6,921 nt of DNA, taken from the NCBI GenBank assembly GCA_903903705.1, contig CAIUZU010000044.1, positions 1 to 6,921 on the forward strand. The letters are read 5' to 3'. This document shows positions 5,821-6,921 of the stretch, one piece after another. The notes below the pieces were generated by a model, which saw only the letters and a program-made list of their open reading frames with translations, searched no databases and was not told where the DNA came from. Origin of the DNA: an uncultured Helicobacteraceae bacterium (GTDB taxonomy: Bacteria; Campylobacterota; Campylobacteria; Campylobacterales; Sulfurimonadaceae). Position numbers and translations under genes: made by a program. How positions within the stretch are numbered: the first letter of the stretch is position 1; each line of letters begins with the position of its first letter.

Positions 5821-5836
5821 GGCCTAAAAAGCTTTT

Positions 5837-5843
5837 AAAAGGA
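5837..5843 (+). promoter_or_regulatory. Ribosome binding site deciding the GTG start of the sensor gene
   Basis: AAAAGGA ends six bases before GTG 5850-5852. The overlapping ATG at 5843 and GTG at 5845 both run into stops within a few codons, so GTG 5850 is the only start with good spacing. Confidence 0.75.
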
Positions 5844-5849
5844 TGTGTT

Positions 5850-6921
5850 GTGAATAATGATAACAAACCTAGTTTGAATGAGTTACTCTTTAATCATCAT
5901 AAAAACACTGTTTTAATACCGACATTCGTTATTGCAGCAATACTATTTATAATATATTTTTTTACAAATGCATATGTTTACAATTTAATTAAAAATGTTT
6001 CAATAGAAGAGGTAAGAAGTCATGGAAACGACATACTTTTGGCTGAATCAAAATATATAGGCAATACTTTAGGCGAAATCTCTAGACTTAGTAAAATATT
6101 GCAAAAAGAGCATGAACATTTTTTTTTAAATCCTCAGTTAAACCATCTTCCTTTTGGTGTTCCTGTTTTTAAAACGGATTCTGAGGGCGTGTATTATAAA
6201 TCAAATAAAATCGGTTCAAGTCTTTACTACTCATCAGATACGAAAATAACGCATGTAGAGAGAGATAAAGCCTTACGCAGTGAAATTATGGATATCAGTC
6301 TTAAAAGTATAGTAGATAGTAATCCAAATATTGTTGCGGCTTATTTTAACAGCTGGGATAATATGAATAGACTCTATCCGTATATCGATGAGGTATATAA
6401 TCAATATGGTCCAACTCTTAAGATGAGTGATTATAATTTTTACTATTTGGCTGATGAAAAACATAATCCCAAAATGGAACCGGTATGGACAGGTGCTTAT
6501 TTGGATCCTGCAGGAAACGGTTGGATGGTTTCTTGCGTTGTTCCCATATATAACAAAGGATTTTTAGAAGGTGTGACGGGTTTAGATATCACTTTAAAGA
6601 GTTTTGTGAATAATTTGTTAGAACAAAAATTAACATGGGATGCTTCTCTTCTTATGCTTGATGAAGAGGGTATGATTTTAGCCATGCCTAAAAAGATTGA
6701 AAAAATTTTAAATATTAATGAGCTTACAGATCATAGTTATACGACTAATATAAAAACAACAATTAATAAACCCTGCGAGTATAATTTACTTAAAAGTAAA
6801 AATACGCCGTTTGGAAAAGAATTTGTAGAATATTATCAAAATAAAACAGGTTTTTTTGAGTTGACTATAGATTCTAAAGAGTATATATTACTGCAAACTA
6901 CCGTTCAGCAAACAGGTTGGC
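5850..6921 (+). CDS. Membrane-anchored dCache-type sensor protein, N-terminal part (3' end beyond window)
   Basis: An open frame of 357 codons running off the right edge. A short cytoplasmic N-terminus (about 1-19) is followed by one transmembrane helix (about 20-43, TVLIPTFVIAAILFIIYFF). A large extracytoplasmic region comes next. Its first part is helical (VRSHGNDILLAESKYIGNTL), as in the long N-terminal helix of dCache_1 domains. The membrane-distal pocket ends with the familiar block WTGAYLDPAGNGWMVS (213-228), then CVVPIYNKGFLEGVTGLDIT (229-248). A membrane-proximal second subdomain follows (WDASLLMLDEEGMILAMPKK and onward). These are typical of double-Cache ligand sensors in histidine kinases, diguanylate cyclases and chemoreceptors. 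The second transmembrane helix and the output domain are not in the window, so the signalling class is unknown, and so is the ligand. The gene has its own promoter and is probably independent of the flavoprotein gene upstream. Confidence 0.85.
   Translation, partial: MNNDNKPSLNELLFNHHKNTVLIPTFVIAAILFIIYFFTNAYVYNLIKNVSIEEVRSHGNDILLAESKYIGNTLGEISRLSKILQKEHEHFFLNPQLNHLPFGVPVFKTDSEGVYYKSNKIGSSLYYSSDTKITHVERDKALRSEIMDISLKSIVDSNPNIVAAYFNSWDNMNRLYPYIDEVYNQYGPTLKMSDYNFYYLADEKHNPKMEPVWTGAYLDPAGNGWMVSCVVPIYNKGFLEGVTGLDITLKSFVNNLLEQKLTWDASLLMLDEEGMILAMPKKIEKILNINELTDHSYTTNIKTTINKPCEYNLLKSKNTPFGKEFVEYYQNKTGFFELTIDSKEYILLQTTVQQTGW

Noticed and set aside
6273..6685. Minus-strand open frames opposite the sensor gene (6273-6464, 6497-6685)
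   Set aside because: The plus strand carries a continuous dCache-type frame across this region; the minus frames show no motif or ribosome binding site.
1..6921. CRISPR array, tRNA, rRNA, insertion sequence or reverse transcriptase
   Set aside because: I saw no regularly spaced repeats, no tRNA-like cloverleaf, and no transposase or reverse transcriptase motifs on either strand. The stretches without genes are short and accounted for above.

Overview
The window looks like a stretch of a Campylobacterota chromosome, probably Sulfurimonas-like. The evidence is low overall GC, A-rich ribosome binding sites, -10 boxes without clear -35 boxes, and the style of the RimO and YhiN-type proteins. The genus is inferred from general protein character, not from a database match.

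Layout. (1) 2-1243, minus strand: rimO, the ribosomal protein S12 methylthiotransferase, cut at its C-terminus by the window edge. (2) 1244-1532: a spacer holding the probable rimO promoter, a remnant of a Cro/CI-type helix-turn-helix gene on the minus strand (1297-1476), and a run of nine G (1487-1495) just upstream of the next operon. (3) 1533-4553, plus strand: five tightly packed genes, read as one operon. They encode a small two-helix membrane protein, an exported FGE-sulfatase/SUMF1-fold protein lacking the catalytic cysteines, an exported TPR/Sel1-repeat protein, and two predicted outer-membrane beta-barrel proteins. (4) 4608-5762, plus strand: an HI0933/YhiN/BaiN-type flavoprotein whose -10 box lies so close to the start codon that the mRNA is probably leaderless. 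(5) 5850 to the right edge, plus strand: the N-terminal part of a membrane-anchored dCache-type sensor whose output domain is beyond the window.

rimO, the flavoprotein and probably the sensor look like ordinary chromosomal genes. The five-gene block looks accessory. Two of its genes are strikingly AT-rich, while the gene between them has GC-rich patches, and four of its five products carry signal peptides. A coherent but unproven reading is an envelope or surface module: an inner-membrane protein, a periplasmic or surface FGE/lectin-fold protein, a periplasmic Sel1/TPR adaptor and two barrels.

Two features suggest variability. The G-run is of the kind that slips in Campylobacterota. The C-terminal segment of the FGE-fold protein resembles the variable region of diversity-generating retroelement targets. 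No reverse transcriptase or template repeat is present here, so the second point remains a hypothesis.
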